Below are positions 5,471 through 12,892 of a stretch of 16,804 nucleotides of DNA, in pieces. The stretch comes from Actinobacteria bacterium UBA7398. GTDB lineage: Bacteria; Actinomycetota; Actinomycetes; Nanopelagicales; Nanopelagicaceae. Location: assembly GCA_002470135.1 (NCBI GenBank), contig DKNC01000035.1, positions 1-16,804 of the forward strand. The letters are read 5' to 3'. Positions within the stretch are counted from its first letter, which is position 1. Each line of letters begins with the position of its first letter. Both the position numbers and the translations under genes were made by a program. The notes beneath the pieces are model-generated. The model had not been told where the DNA came from. It was given only the letters and a program-made list of their open reading frames with translations, and searched no databases.

Positions 5471-8191
5471 GTGCGCGATTTGAATGAGTTACCGAACAAT
5501 GCCATTGATGCCCTAATCGACACCAACCCCGAAGAGACCGCTGAATGGCATCAATCTTTTGATGCGCTAGTAAAACATGCTGGTCCAACTAGGGCCCGCT
5601 ATTTAATGCTCTCACTATTGCAACATGCGCATCAACAAGAATTGCATCTACCTGCGCTTCGATTAACTGATTACATCAACACAATTCCGCCAGAGCGTGA
5701 GCCAACATTTCCGGGCGATGAAGCAATTGAACGGAGAATTCGCGCGTATATCCGTTGGAATGCTGCGCTATTAGTGCATCGCGCACAACGCCCCGGTATC
5801 GGAGTTGGCGGGCACATCTCATCTTTCGCATCTTCAGCCGCGCTTTACGAAGTTGGCTTCAACCATTTCTTCCGCGGTAAAGATCATGCCGGTGGCGGCG
5901 ATCAAATTTATTATCAAGGCCACGCCAGCCCAGGTATGTATTCACGCGCATTCTTAGAGGGCAGATTTACCGAAAATCAACTAGATGGCTTTCGCCAAGA
6001 ACTTTCACATCCAGGTGGCGGACTTTCTTCTTATCCACATCCACGTTTAATGCCAGATTTTTGGGAGTTTCCCACTGTTTCAATGGGGCTCGGTCCGATC
6101 AATGCGGTTTACCAGGCGCGTTTCAATCGTTACTTACATGGTCGCGGCATAAAAGATACAAGTGACCAACGCGTATGGGCATTTTTAGGTGATGGTGAAA
6201 CTGATGAACCAGAGAGCGTTGCAGCGCTAACTTTAGCGGCGCGCGAAAAATTAGATAATTTAACATTTGTAATTAATTGCAACTTACAACGTCTAGATGG
6301 ACCAGTTCGCGGAAATGGCAAAATTATTCAAGAGCTAGAAGCTTTATATATTGGCGCTGGTTGGAATGTTATTAAAGTTATTTGGGGACGCGAATGGGAT
6401 CCGCTATTTGCCGGTGATCGTGAAGGTGCGTTAGTCGATTTAATGAATATAACTCCAGATGGCGATTTCCAAACTTTTAAAGCTGAAGGTGGCGCTTACG
6501 TAAAAGAAAATTTCTTTGGCAGAGATCCGAGAACTGCTGCAATGGTTGCTAATTGGACGCCCGAACAAGTCTGGAACTTAAAGCGCGGCGGCCATGATTA
6601 TCGAAAGCTTTACGCTGCATATAAGGCCGCTACTGAACATAAAGATCGGCCAACTGTAATTCTCGCAAAAACTATTAAAGGCTGGACTCTTGGTTCTAAC
6701 TTTGAAGGACGTAACTCAACCCATCAAATGAAGAAAATGACCATGGAAAACATTATTGAATTCCGCGATCGCCTTGAAATTCCAATTACAGATGACAAGC
6801 TCGATAAATATTTGCCACCATATTTCCATCCAGGCGTAGATTCGCCAGAATATAAGTACATGATGGAACGTCGAAATGCGCTTGGCGGTTCGATGCCTAA
6901 ACGCAGATCAATTTCTAAACCGTTAACACAACCCGCTGATTCAGCTTATGAAGTCGCAAAGCGTGGCTCTGGCCATCAAGAAATCGCCACCACGATGGCA
7001 TTCGTTCGATTACTCAAAGATTTAATAAAAGATGAGGGACTTGGTTCGCGATTTGTGCCAATCATTCCTGACGAAGCTCGCACTTTCGGAATGGATTCAC
7101 TTTTTCCTTCACTGAAAATTTACTCACCTCATGGTCAGATGTACACATCGGTGGACCGAGAATTAATGCTTTCTTATAAAGAATCAACTAGCGGCGTAAT
7201 TTTGCACGAAGGAATTAACGAAGCTGGATCAGTTGCCTCATTCACTGCGGTGGGAACTTCATACGCAACTCATGATGAACCAATGATTCCGATTTACATT
7301 TTCTACTCAATGTTTGGTTTCCAGAGAACTGGTGATGCATTTTGGGCTGCAGCCGATCAAATGACACGTGGCTTTGTGATGGGTGCAACTGCGGGCAGAA
7401 CTACACTCAACGGTGAAGGTCTCCAACATGAAGATGGCCACTCGCACTTATTAGCATCCACAAATCCTGCCGTAGTTTCTTATGATCCAGCATTTGCTTT
7501 TGAAATTGGCCAAATAATTAAAGATGGACTTAGTCGGATGTATGGCCCAAATAGTGAGAACATTTTTTACTATTTAACAATGTATAACGAGCCTTACCTG
7601 CAACCTGCCGAACCCGAAAACCTCGATGTTAACGGCCTATTAAAGGGTATTTATTTATACTCAGAATCCCGTGGTCGAAAGAAGCGACAAGCCAACATTT
7701 TGGCTTCTGGCGTCGCAGTTAATTCCGCAATGAAAGCCCAAAAGTTATTAAAAGATGACTGGGGCGTTAACGCAAATGTATGGTCGGTAACTTCTTGGAA
7801 CGAATTGCGTCGCGATGGTTTAGAAGTTGATCGCCATAATTTGTTGCACCCAAATAATTTAAAAACTGCGTTTATTACCGACCGGATGAACTCAGTGAAC
7901 GGTCCAGTCCTTGCGGTCAGTGATTTTATGCGCGCAGTTCAAGATCAAATTTTGCCGTGGGTGCCGCAACGATTTGATTCACTCGGTACCGATGGCTTTG
8001 GCCTCTCCGATACTCGTGGCGCGCTCCGTCGACATTTTAAAGTCGATGCCGAATCTATTGCGGTTGGCGTACTTTCGCAATTAGTTCGAGAAAAGAAGAT
8101 TAATAAGAAAGTTATTCAAGCAGCAATTAACAAATATAAGCTAGACGATGTTTCTGCAGCAGATCCTGGAAACACTGAAGGATCCGGCTGA
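5471..8191 (+). CDS. aceE: Pyruvate dehydrogenase E1 component, homodimeric type
   Basis: This 906-residue thiamine-diphosphate enzyme decarboxylates pyruvate and acetylates the lipoyl domain of E2 (EC 1.2.4.1), feeding acetyl-CoA to the TCA cycle. The single-chain alpha2-type E1 is usual in actinobacteria and gammaproteobacteria, and about 900 residues is the expected length. Visible family segments are NPEETAEW at the N-terminus, the HISSFASSAALYEVGFNHFF active-site segment (115-134), YYQGHASPGMYSRAFLEGR (147-165), and the ThDP/Mg motif from GDGETDEPES (240-249) to NCN (269-271). The beta-like half has DEARTFGMDSLFP and the conserved GRTTLNGEGLQHEDGHSH loop. The GTG start at 5471 places the family's N-terminal segment correctly. 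The upstream GGGAAAG is a weak ribosome site, and AAAGAT at 5459-5464 could instead be a leaderless-type -10. E2 and E3 genes are not nearby. Confidence 0.96.
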   Translation: MRDLNELPNNAIDALIDTNPEETAEWHQSFDALVKHAGPTRARYLMLSLLQHAHQQELHLPALRLTDYINTIPPEREPTFPGDEAIERRIRAYIRWNAALLVHRAQRPGIGVGGHISSFASSAALYEVGFNHFFRGKDHAGGGDQIYYQGHASPGMYSRAFLEGRFTENQLDGFRQELSHPGGGLSSYPHPRLMPDFWEFPTVSMGLGPINAVYQARFNRYLHGRGIKDTSDQRVWAFLGDGETDEPESVAALTLAAREKLDNLTFVINCNLQRLDGPVRGNGKIIQELEALYIGAGWNVIKVIWGREWDPLFAGDREGALVDLMNITPDGDFQTFKAEGGAYVKENFFGRDPRTAAMVANWTPEQVWNLKRGGHDYRKLYAAYKAATEHKDRPTVILAKTIKGWTLGSNFEGRNSTHQMKKMTMENIIEFRDRLEIPITDDKLDKYLPPYFHPGVDSPEYKYMMERRNALGGSMPKRRSISKPLTQPADSAYEVAKRGSGHQEIATTMAFVRLLKDLIKDEGLGSRFVPIIPDEARTFGMDSLFPSLKIYSPHGQMYTSVDRELMLSYKESTSGVILHEGINEAGSVASFTAVGTSYATHDEPMIPIYIFYSMFGFQRTGDAFWAAADQMTRGFVMGATAGRTTLNGEGLQHEDGHSHLLASTNPAVVSYDPAFAFEIGQIIKDGLSRMYGPNSENIFYYLTMYNEPYLQPAEPENLDVNGLLKGIYLYSESRGRKKRQANILASGVAVNSAMKAQKLLKDDWGVNANVWSVTSWNELRRDGLEVDRHNLLHPNNLKTAFITDRMNSVNGPVLAVSDFMRAVQDQILPWVPQRFDSLGTDGFGLSDTRGALRRHFKVDAESIAVGVLSQLVREKKINKKVIQAAINKYKLDDVSAADPGNTEGSG

Positions 8192-8192
8192 G

Positions 8193-9368
8193 TTAAGCCT
8201 TGCCGGCAGCAGCGAAGAAAGTTACTGCCGCCAACATTAGGGCTGGAATCACTAACATCAAAGGTAATCCGATTATGTGAATAGTCCATGCAAGTACAAC
8301 TCGAACTGCAAAGTTCAATATCTGATTTAGGGCACCGATTTCGGCAACGATTACGCCACTTGGTCGATCGCTTCTACGGCCAGCAATTGCTAGGAAGAGC
8401 GGCCCTAGGAATGAAATCCCGACACCACCAACTAGGAAAGCAATATCTACGATTGCAAAACCCAATAATTGATGGTTTTTGGATACCAAATAACCGGTGT
8501 ACATGAAAATCGAAAAAGTTAAACCCCCAACAAGTGGAAAAATCCGAATTAATCGCTGCTCTGACCAACGTTTAGAGAGCGGCCCAAATGAAATTCTTCC
8601 AAAAATCATCCCGCCCATAAAAAAGATATATGGCAGCACCGCTAGCGATGCGTTTACACCAATTTCTTCACGAGCAAAAATTGAACCCCAGTCACCGAGC
8701 ATGGTTTCTAAAGTTTGCGAACAAAGCACTGCAATGCTGATGAACCAATCAATTTTGAAGGATTTCGCGATATCTTTAAGCGTTACTACTCCATCCGAAT
8801 CTGTGATTTCCCTACCTTGTAATAGGACATTTCGCAGTAAATAAATTACACACATCGTCACAATAAAATCTACGGTTACTAATGTATCAACGTGCCAAGT
8901 GATCGGAATCGTCCGCGCAACGAGCGATGCGACGACTGCGCTACCGAGCGCACCCGCGGTCCAGAATCCATGCATAAATGGAATTATGGTTTGGCCACTA
9001 TCTTTTTGACGATGGAAAGCTTGGGCATTAATGGCAATGTGATAGCTGGACCAAGATGCACCACAGATCAAATTCAAGATTAAATAAATAACAGGATTGT
9101 GTAGATGAACCATTATTGCAAGCGTTCCATACATGGTGAAGGTCGAAACAAGTAATACCGACTTTACGCCAATCCGATGCACGATGTGTCCCATAGTTAA
9201 GAGGCTTACTAGCGCGCCGATTGAGCCAGAACTTAATATTATTCCGAAAGTACCGTTGCTAACCCCTAAATTATATTTAATATCAGGCATGCGCGGGCCA
9301 AGTGTCATAACGCCAAAACCAAATAAACCAAACATTGCTGCTAAGGCTTGCTTTTCGGCACGGCCCAT
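8193..9368 (-). CDS. MFS transporter, 12-TM, substrate unknown
   Basis: This is a 391-residue polytopic membrane protein with about 12 hydrophobic helices and a major facilitator superfamily pattern. The first helix pair is joined by a GxxxxRxG-type loop (GHIVHRIGVKS), and helix 1 contains GFGVMTLGPRMPDI. This N-terminal pattern resembles the YbjJ/fucose-permease-like group of MFS exporters and importers, but I cannot assign a substrate. I chose the ATG at 9368 (MGRAEKQ), which has a weak AGAGTAAAGAA ribosome site. A TTG at 9389 overlapping the previous stop (TTGA) would add seven residues but lacks any ribosome site. The gene follows the thioredoxin/TPR gene by 17 nt, so it is probably co-transcribed. 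It ends one nucleotide from the convergent aceE stop. Confidence 0.85.
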   Translation of the reverse strand: MGRAEKQALAAMFGLFGFGVMTLGPRMPDIKYNLGVSNGTFGIILSSGSIGALVSLLTMGHIVHRIGVKSVLLVSTFTMYGTLAIMVHLHNPVIYLILNLICGASWSSYHIAINAQAFHRQKDSGQTIIPFMHGFWTAGALGSAVVASLVARTIPITWHVDTLVTVDFIVTMCVIYLLRNVLLQGREITDSDGVVTLKDIAKSFKIDWFISIAVLCSQTLETMLGDWGSIFAREEIGVNASLAVLPYIFFMGGMIFGRISFGPLSKRWSEQRLIRIFPLVGGLTFSIFMYTGYLVSKNHQLLGFAIVDIAFLVGGVGISFLGPLFLAIAGRRSDRPSGVIVAEIGALNQILNFAVRVVLAWTIHIIGLPLMLVIPALMLAAVTFFAAAGKA

Positions 9369-9385
9369 TTCTTTACTCTGTTTTA

Positions 9386-10285
9386 TCAAAATAACGCACT
9401 TGCTAGCGCACTACGCGCTTTAATTAAAATAGGATTCATTGGGTCAACGAGTGAAAACAATGCAAGTAAATGTTCTTTAGCGCGTTTCTTATCTTCACTA
9501 TCTAAAATTTTAATTGCATTGATTAAACGATTAAAGCCACTTTCATAATTTCCGCCGGCAACTTCAACATCGGCAGCCTGAATTTGTACTTCTAGATTGG
9601 TTGGATCTGCGGCAGCACTTGCCAGAATGGTTGCGCTATCCAAATCAGAAATTCGAATCATCAATTCGCATTGAGCTAGTCCAATTTGAGCTAACTTCTC
9701 AACCGGTTTTCGAGAAAGCCATTTCTTGTAAGAAAGCGCAGCTAGCGCGTAATCGCCTTTTTCTAGAGCCGCCATTGCTTCTAGCTCTTCTGGCTCCATC
9801 ACTGGTTCGGCTGATTCATTAGTTGCCAAAGCGCCGTTAATTTTTAAACCTTTTTCAGCAGCTAGCTCCAATAATTTGTTAATCACAGCGCGAATTTGTG
9901 GTTCTGGATGCGGCGCATCAAATAGCGGGACGCCTTGCTCTTGAATCAGCGCAATTCCAAAAGGCAACGCCTGAACTTGAAGCGCGTTGGCCATTTCCGG
10001 ATATTTATCAAGATTTACACTGCCCAATCGCCAAGTTCCGCCATCATCGGTAGCCAATTTATTAAGTATTTCTAAAACTTGAACTGACTCCGGCATCCGC
10101 GCTGACCAGGCTAAAAGAACTACTGGGGTTGAGTTTGAAACGCTTACAAAATCTCTTACTAAATTTTCTGGGGTGGCTTCAATCGCTACACCTGGTTGAG
10201 TTGGAGTTGAATTTGCCGCTGGTTTTTTGAGCGAACTTAGATCGAAAGCTCTACCAAAATTTTGTGGCAAACTAGGGGTACTCAC
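9386..10285 (-). CDS. Thioredoxin-fold/TPR co-chaperone-like protein (YbbN/CnoX family)
   Basis: This is a 299-residue cytoplasmic protein. The N-terminal ~45 residues are Pro/Ala/Ser/Thr-rich and probably disordered. A thioredoxin fold follows at about residues 45-145, with VVLLAWSARMPESVQVL in place of the active-site strand/helix, NLDKYPEMANALQVQALPFGIALI, and the cis-Pro in ALPFG. The usual WCGPC is replaced by WSARMPES, with no cysteine, so it cannot be a redox enzyme. The C-terminal half (about 165-299) is helical and TPR-like (EKGDYALAALSYKKWLSRKP, AADVEVAGGNYESGFNRLINAI). This matches the YbbN/CnoX group, which hands clients to chaperones in E. coli. It starts with GTG, with an AGGATTAG ribosome site about 4 nt upstream, 14 nt after meaB. 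Location between meaB and an MFS gene gives no functional clue. Confidence 0.85.
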   Translation of the reverse strand: MSTPSLPQNFGRAFDLSSLKKPAANSTPTQPGVAIEATPENLVRDFVSVSNSTPVVLLAWSARMPESVQVLEILNKLATDDGGTWRLGSVNLDKYPEMANALQVQALPFGIALIQEQGVPLFDAPHPEPQIRAVINKLLELAAEKGLKINGALATNESAEPVMEPEELEAMAALEKGDYALAALSYKKWLSRKPVEKLAQIGLAQCELMIRISDLDSATILASAAADPTNLEVQIQAADVEVAGGNYESGFNRLINAIKILDSEDKKRAKEHLLALFSLVDPMNPILIKARSALASALF

Positions 10286-10299
10286 CTACTAATCCTATT

Positions 10300-11100
10300 T
10301 CAATTTTTTGAGCGACGATAATTTAAATGGCTCTGAATTGCATCTAAAACAGCACTTGCGCCCGATTCATTCTCCATGGAGCCAATTAATACTGGTGGTT
10401 TCCAATTAGGGTCCTTTGCTGACAACGCGAGTGAACGTTCTACTTCACGAGCAACCTCTTCGGCCCCGCCACGATCTTCTTTATTGATTAAGTAAAGATC
10501 ACCTATCTCCATAACACCTGCTTTTGCAGCTTGGATGCCATCGCCCATTCCGGGGGCTAAAACCACCATCACAGTATCGGCATGACGCATCACTTCAATT
10601 TCGCTCTGCCCAACACCTACTGTTTCGATAATTACATTGTCAAAGCCAGCAACTGCCAAAATATAAACGACCGAATCAGTTGCCTTCGATAATCCACCAA
10701 GTGCCCCACGTGTTGCTAACGATCTTATAAAAACTTTTTTATCTGAAAAATGATGTGTCAATCTAATTCGATCACCAAGTAGTGCGCCACCGGTAATTGC
10801 AGATGATGGATCAATTGCGACTATTGCAACCGATTCTCCGCTCTTACGGATTAAATTAATTAGCGCGTTCGTGGTTGTAGATTTTCCAACGCCAGGGCTG
10901 CCAGTTATTCCGATAATTGGCGGTGACTTTACTGGTTCTCCCAATAGCGGTTTTAGTTCTGAAACCACCAATTCAAAATCTTCCACAAGCGATGCAGCTT
11001 TAGCGATAATTCGTTGATCGCCGTTTCCAATATCGGCAGCAAAATTTGCGATGGATTTGAGCGCACTTTCTCGTGTCGCTGGTTTGTCTGGACTCGCCAT
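10300..11100 (-). CDS. meaB: MeaB/ArgK-type G3E GTPase, methylmalonyl-CoA mutase chaperone
   Basis: This is a 266-residue P-loop GTPase. Visible motifs are Walker A GSPGVGKST (68-76), DPSSAITGGALLGDRIR (switch I region), IETVGVGQSE (G3), VLAPGMGDGIQAAKAG and the base-recognition NKED. MeaB proteins gate delivery of adenosylcobalamin to methylmalonyl-CoA mutase and protect it from inactivation. The start is the ATG at 11100 (MASPDKPA); a start at 11169 would run into the divergent mce gene. The protein is short: family members are usually about 310-330 residues. The shortfall is mainly at the C-terminus, where it stops at about QSHLNYRRSKN and lacks the helical arm used for dimerisation in MeaB. 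The divergent partner mce encodes the epimerase of the same pathway, which strongly supports the assignment. Confidence 0.92.
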   Translation of the reverse strand: MASPDKPATRESALKSIANFAADIGNGDQRIIAKAASLVEDFELVVSELKPLLGEPVKSPPIIGITGSPGVGKSTTTNALINLIRKSGESVAIVAIDPSSAITGGALLGDRIRLTHHFSDKKVFIRSLATRGALGGLSKATDSVVYILAVAGFDNVIIETVGVGQSEIEVMRHADTVMVVLAPGMGDGIQAAKAGVMEIGDLYLINKEDRGGAEEVAREVERSLALSAKDPNWKPPVLIGSMENESGASAVLDAIQSHLNYRRSKN

Positions 11101-11106
11101 ACCTGA

Positions 11107-11113
11107 CACGATA
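11107..11113. promoter_or_regulatory. Candidate bidirectional leaderless promoter, meaB / mce
   Basis: The start codons of the divergent meaB (11100) and mce (11120) are separated by only 19 nt. On the minus strand TATCGT (11113-11108) fits the actinobacterial TANNNT -10 and lies 7 nt before the meaB ATG. On the plus strand CACGAT (11107-11112) keeps the key A2 and T6 and lies 7 nt before the mce ATG. The two hexamers overlap with a one-base offset. The space is too short for separate leaders, and no ribosome site precedes either gene, so leaderless transcripts are inferred. The plus-strand -10 is the weaker of the two. Confidence 0.5.
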
Positions 11114-11119
11114 CGACAT

Positions 11120-11563
11120 ATGAACCAATCAAGTGCGCATCTAGATGGCATCCCCGGGCTTGTCGGCATCGATCATGTAGGAATTGCGGTCGAAAATCTG
11201 GATTCAGCAATTGCGTTCTATGCCACACATTTTGGCGCAGTACTTACGCATCGCGAAACCAATAGTAAACAACTAGTCGAAGAGGCAATGATTCAAATTG
11301 GCAATTCGACCATTCAACTTTTAGCCGCAACCGACCCTGAATCTACAATCGCTAAATTCATCGCAAAAAGTGGTGTTGGAATCCAACAACTCGCTTACCG
11401 TGTTACCGATATTTCGGCTGCAGTTGCAGCGGCTCGAGCCCTTGGAATGAGAGTTTTATATGAAAAGGAACAGATTGGAACTGCTGGAGCAAAAATAAAT
11501 TTCTTACATCCAAAAGATTGCGGCGGCGTTTTAGTCGAATTAGTTGAACCGGTTAAGAAGTAA
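11120..11563 (+). CDS. mce: Methylmalonyl-CoA epimerase
   Basis: This 147-residue protein of the vicinal-oxygen-chelate (glyoxalase) superfamily interconverts (2R)- and (2S)-methylmalonyl-CoA, linking propionyl-CoA carboxylation to the B12-dependent mutase. IDHVGIAVENLDSAIAFY, containing the metal-ligand His, is near the N-terminus (about residues 17-34). GVGIQQLAYRVTDISAA supplies the second half's metal-ligand position, and GVLVELVEP at the C-terminus contains the typical metal-binding Glu. The length is typical. The start is the ATG at 11120; an in-frame ATG at 11051 would place 23 residues across meaB and is rejected. No Shine-Dalgarno is present, which fits a leaderless mRNA. It ends with TAA exactly adjacent to the stop of the convergent DUF4032 gene. 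A methylmalonyl-CoA mutase gene is not in the window. Confidence 0.93.
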   Translation: MNQSSAHLDGIPGLVGIDHVGIAVENLDSAIAFYATHFGAVLTHRETNSKQLVEEAMIQIGNSTIQLLAATDPESTIAKFIAKSGVGIQQLAYRVTDISAAVAAARALGMRVLYEKEQIGTAGAKINFLHPKDCGGVLVELVEPVKK

Positions 11564-12802
11564 TCAACTTTTAACGCTCACGCCGGAGTCCATTCGGTAC
11601 GGCAAAATTAAATTCATATAATCTGCAGTTGCAAAATCTAATCCAACATCTTTCCCAGCTTTCTCACCCAAATACCAGCGATGTTCCAATACTTCATGGA
11701 AAATTTGGGCATTTTCAACTCGCCCTTTCAAGTTCTCTGGAACTTGGCTAATAACTTTTTCAAACACTTCAGTTAACCATCGCTTGATGGTCTCTTCTCG
11801 TGGCGGCCTTGGCTTTTCTTCGCGCGATCTAAATCGATCATAAGATGCTAATAAGCGTTTGGCTTGCAACTCTTCAGTTTCTAAACCAATTAATTCTCGT
11901 AACCGTTGTTTGTGATAGCCCGGTGCTACTAACTTTGGTTGAAAATTTAAAGCTTGTTTTTCACCATCAAGGGAAATTTCAACTTCTTCCACAGCGAACC
12001 CTAAATCTTGGAGCGAGCGCATCGCTCGTTCTACTGCATGTCGATCACTTGGATCTAATACTTGTGGCTCCTTTAGCAATTTCCAGAGCCGGTGGTAGCG
12101 GCGGATTACACCTTCGCTCGCCCGAATTGGGTCCATGCCTGCATGAAGCACGCCAGCAATCGCTAAATCCTCTAACTCGGCAGCTACATTAAATCGCGCA
12201 ATCTCTAAATCATGTTCGCGTTGGCCATTGCTTAAAGATTTTTGGAATTCACCAGTTTCAGCATCCACTAAATACGCGGCATAACCGTCAGCATCGCGGC
12301 GAAATAAGGTATTAGAGAGCGAGCAATCACCCCACCAAAAACCTAATAGGTGGAGCCGAACTAGTAAGAGCGCCAAAGCGTTAGCCATATTTATAATTTC
12401 GGAGTCTGATAAGTTGGTGCTAAGAATTACCCGATACGGAAGTGAATACGGTAAAAATCTGGTAACTAAAGTGCAGGGAAGTTCCTCACCACTTTTATCC
12501 AATCTGCCTTCAACCACCGCAATAGGTCCCACAGATGGCGCATTTCGTTTTATCAACTCGCGCAAAATTGAATATTCACGATTTGCAAACTCTTCGACAG
12601 TTTCCTTGACTGCATAAATTTCACTATCGGGATCGTTGCTAGATCTCACAAGTCGAACGATATGGCGGGATATACCTCTTTGATTTGTTAGCGTCGGATC
12701 CTCGGGCCATTCTTCTAACGGCGTAGACCAAGGCAGTGATGCGAGCGCGCCAATCTCATCACCCAACCCCGTGATTCGCAATCCCGATTTAGCCGCGGCC
12801 AT
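11564..12802 (-). CDS. DUF4032 protein with Kdo/WaaP-like kinase domain
   Basis: This is a 412-residue soluble protein of unknown function. Residues of about 40-260 look like a protein-kinase-fold domain of the lipopolysaccharide-kinase type. The ATP-lysine is K66 in YAVKE, the catalytic loop is WWGDCSLSNTLF with D159 and N164, and the metal-binding D180 lies in YLVDAETGE, taking the place of DFG. The C-terminal third (about 260-412: helical, with GYHKQRLRELIGLE and EHRWYLGEKAG) corresponds to DUF4032. All key phosphotransfer residues are present, so activity is plausible, but the substrate is unknown and actinobacteria lack LPS. The ATG at 12802 has an AGAGAGAA ribosome site. The TGA stop directly abuts mce's stop, with zero spacing. 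Neighbours do not suggest a pathway. Confidence 0.82.
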   Translation of the reverse strand: MAAAKSGLRITGLGDEIGALASLPWSTPLEEWPEDPTLTNQRGISRHIVRLVRSSNDPDSEIYAVKETVEEFANREYSILRELIKRNAPSVGPIAVVEGRLDKSGEELPCTLVTRFLPYSLPYRVILSTNLSDSEIINMANALALLLVRLHLLGFWWGDCSLSNTLFRRDADGYAAYLVDAETGEFQKSLSNGQREHDLEIARFNVAAELEDLAIAGVLHAGMDPIRASEGVIRRYHRLWKLLKEPQVLDPSDRHAVERAMRSLQDLGFAVEEVEISLDGEKQALNFQPKLVAPGYHKQRLRELIGLETEELQAKRLLASYDRFRSREEKPRPPREETIKRWLTEVFEKVISQVPENLKGRVENAQIFHEVLEHRWYLGEKAGKDVGLDFATADYMNLILPYRMDSGVSVKS

Positions 12803-12880
12803 AGCCGTATTCTCTCTGATAATTGTGAACGGCGCGTTACATTAAAGGGTAGTTACGGCGTCAACTGAAAATCCACCATT

Positions 12881-12886
12881 TAGAAT
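12881..12886 (+). promoter_or_regulatory. Leaderless -10 element of the AI-2E permease gene
   Basis: TAGAAT lies exactly 6 nt before the ATG at 12893, the distance from -10 to transcription start. No ribosome site intervenes, so the mRNA probably begins at the A of the ATG. The context TTAGAATAGCG is shared exactly with the element at 16525-16535 upstream of the ABC ATPase. No clear -35 is visible. Confidence 0.65.
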
Positions 12887-12892
12887 AGCGCT

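Noticed and set aside
8374..8844. Small frames inside the MFS gene (8374-8568 minus, 8497-8844 plus)
   Set aside because: They are shadows of a strongly hydrophobic conserved protein in another frame, with no ribosome site or family resemblance.
9369..9389. TTG start for the MFS gene giving a TTGA overlap with the upstream gene
   Set aside because: No ribosome site precedes it; the ATG at 9368 has a weak one. Not excluded, but less likely.
11101..11169. Longer meaB start at 11169 and longer mce start at 11051
   Set aside because: Each would overlap the other gene's coding region antisense, and the extra residues do not look like either family.
12836..12864. -35/-10 promoter for the DUF4032 gene (TTGACG at 12864-12859 on the minus strand)
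   Set aside because: TTGACG is good, but the hexamer at 17 nt (TGTAAC) is poor and better hexamers are at the wrong spacing, so I did not annotate it.
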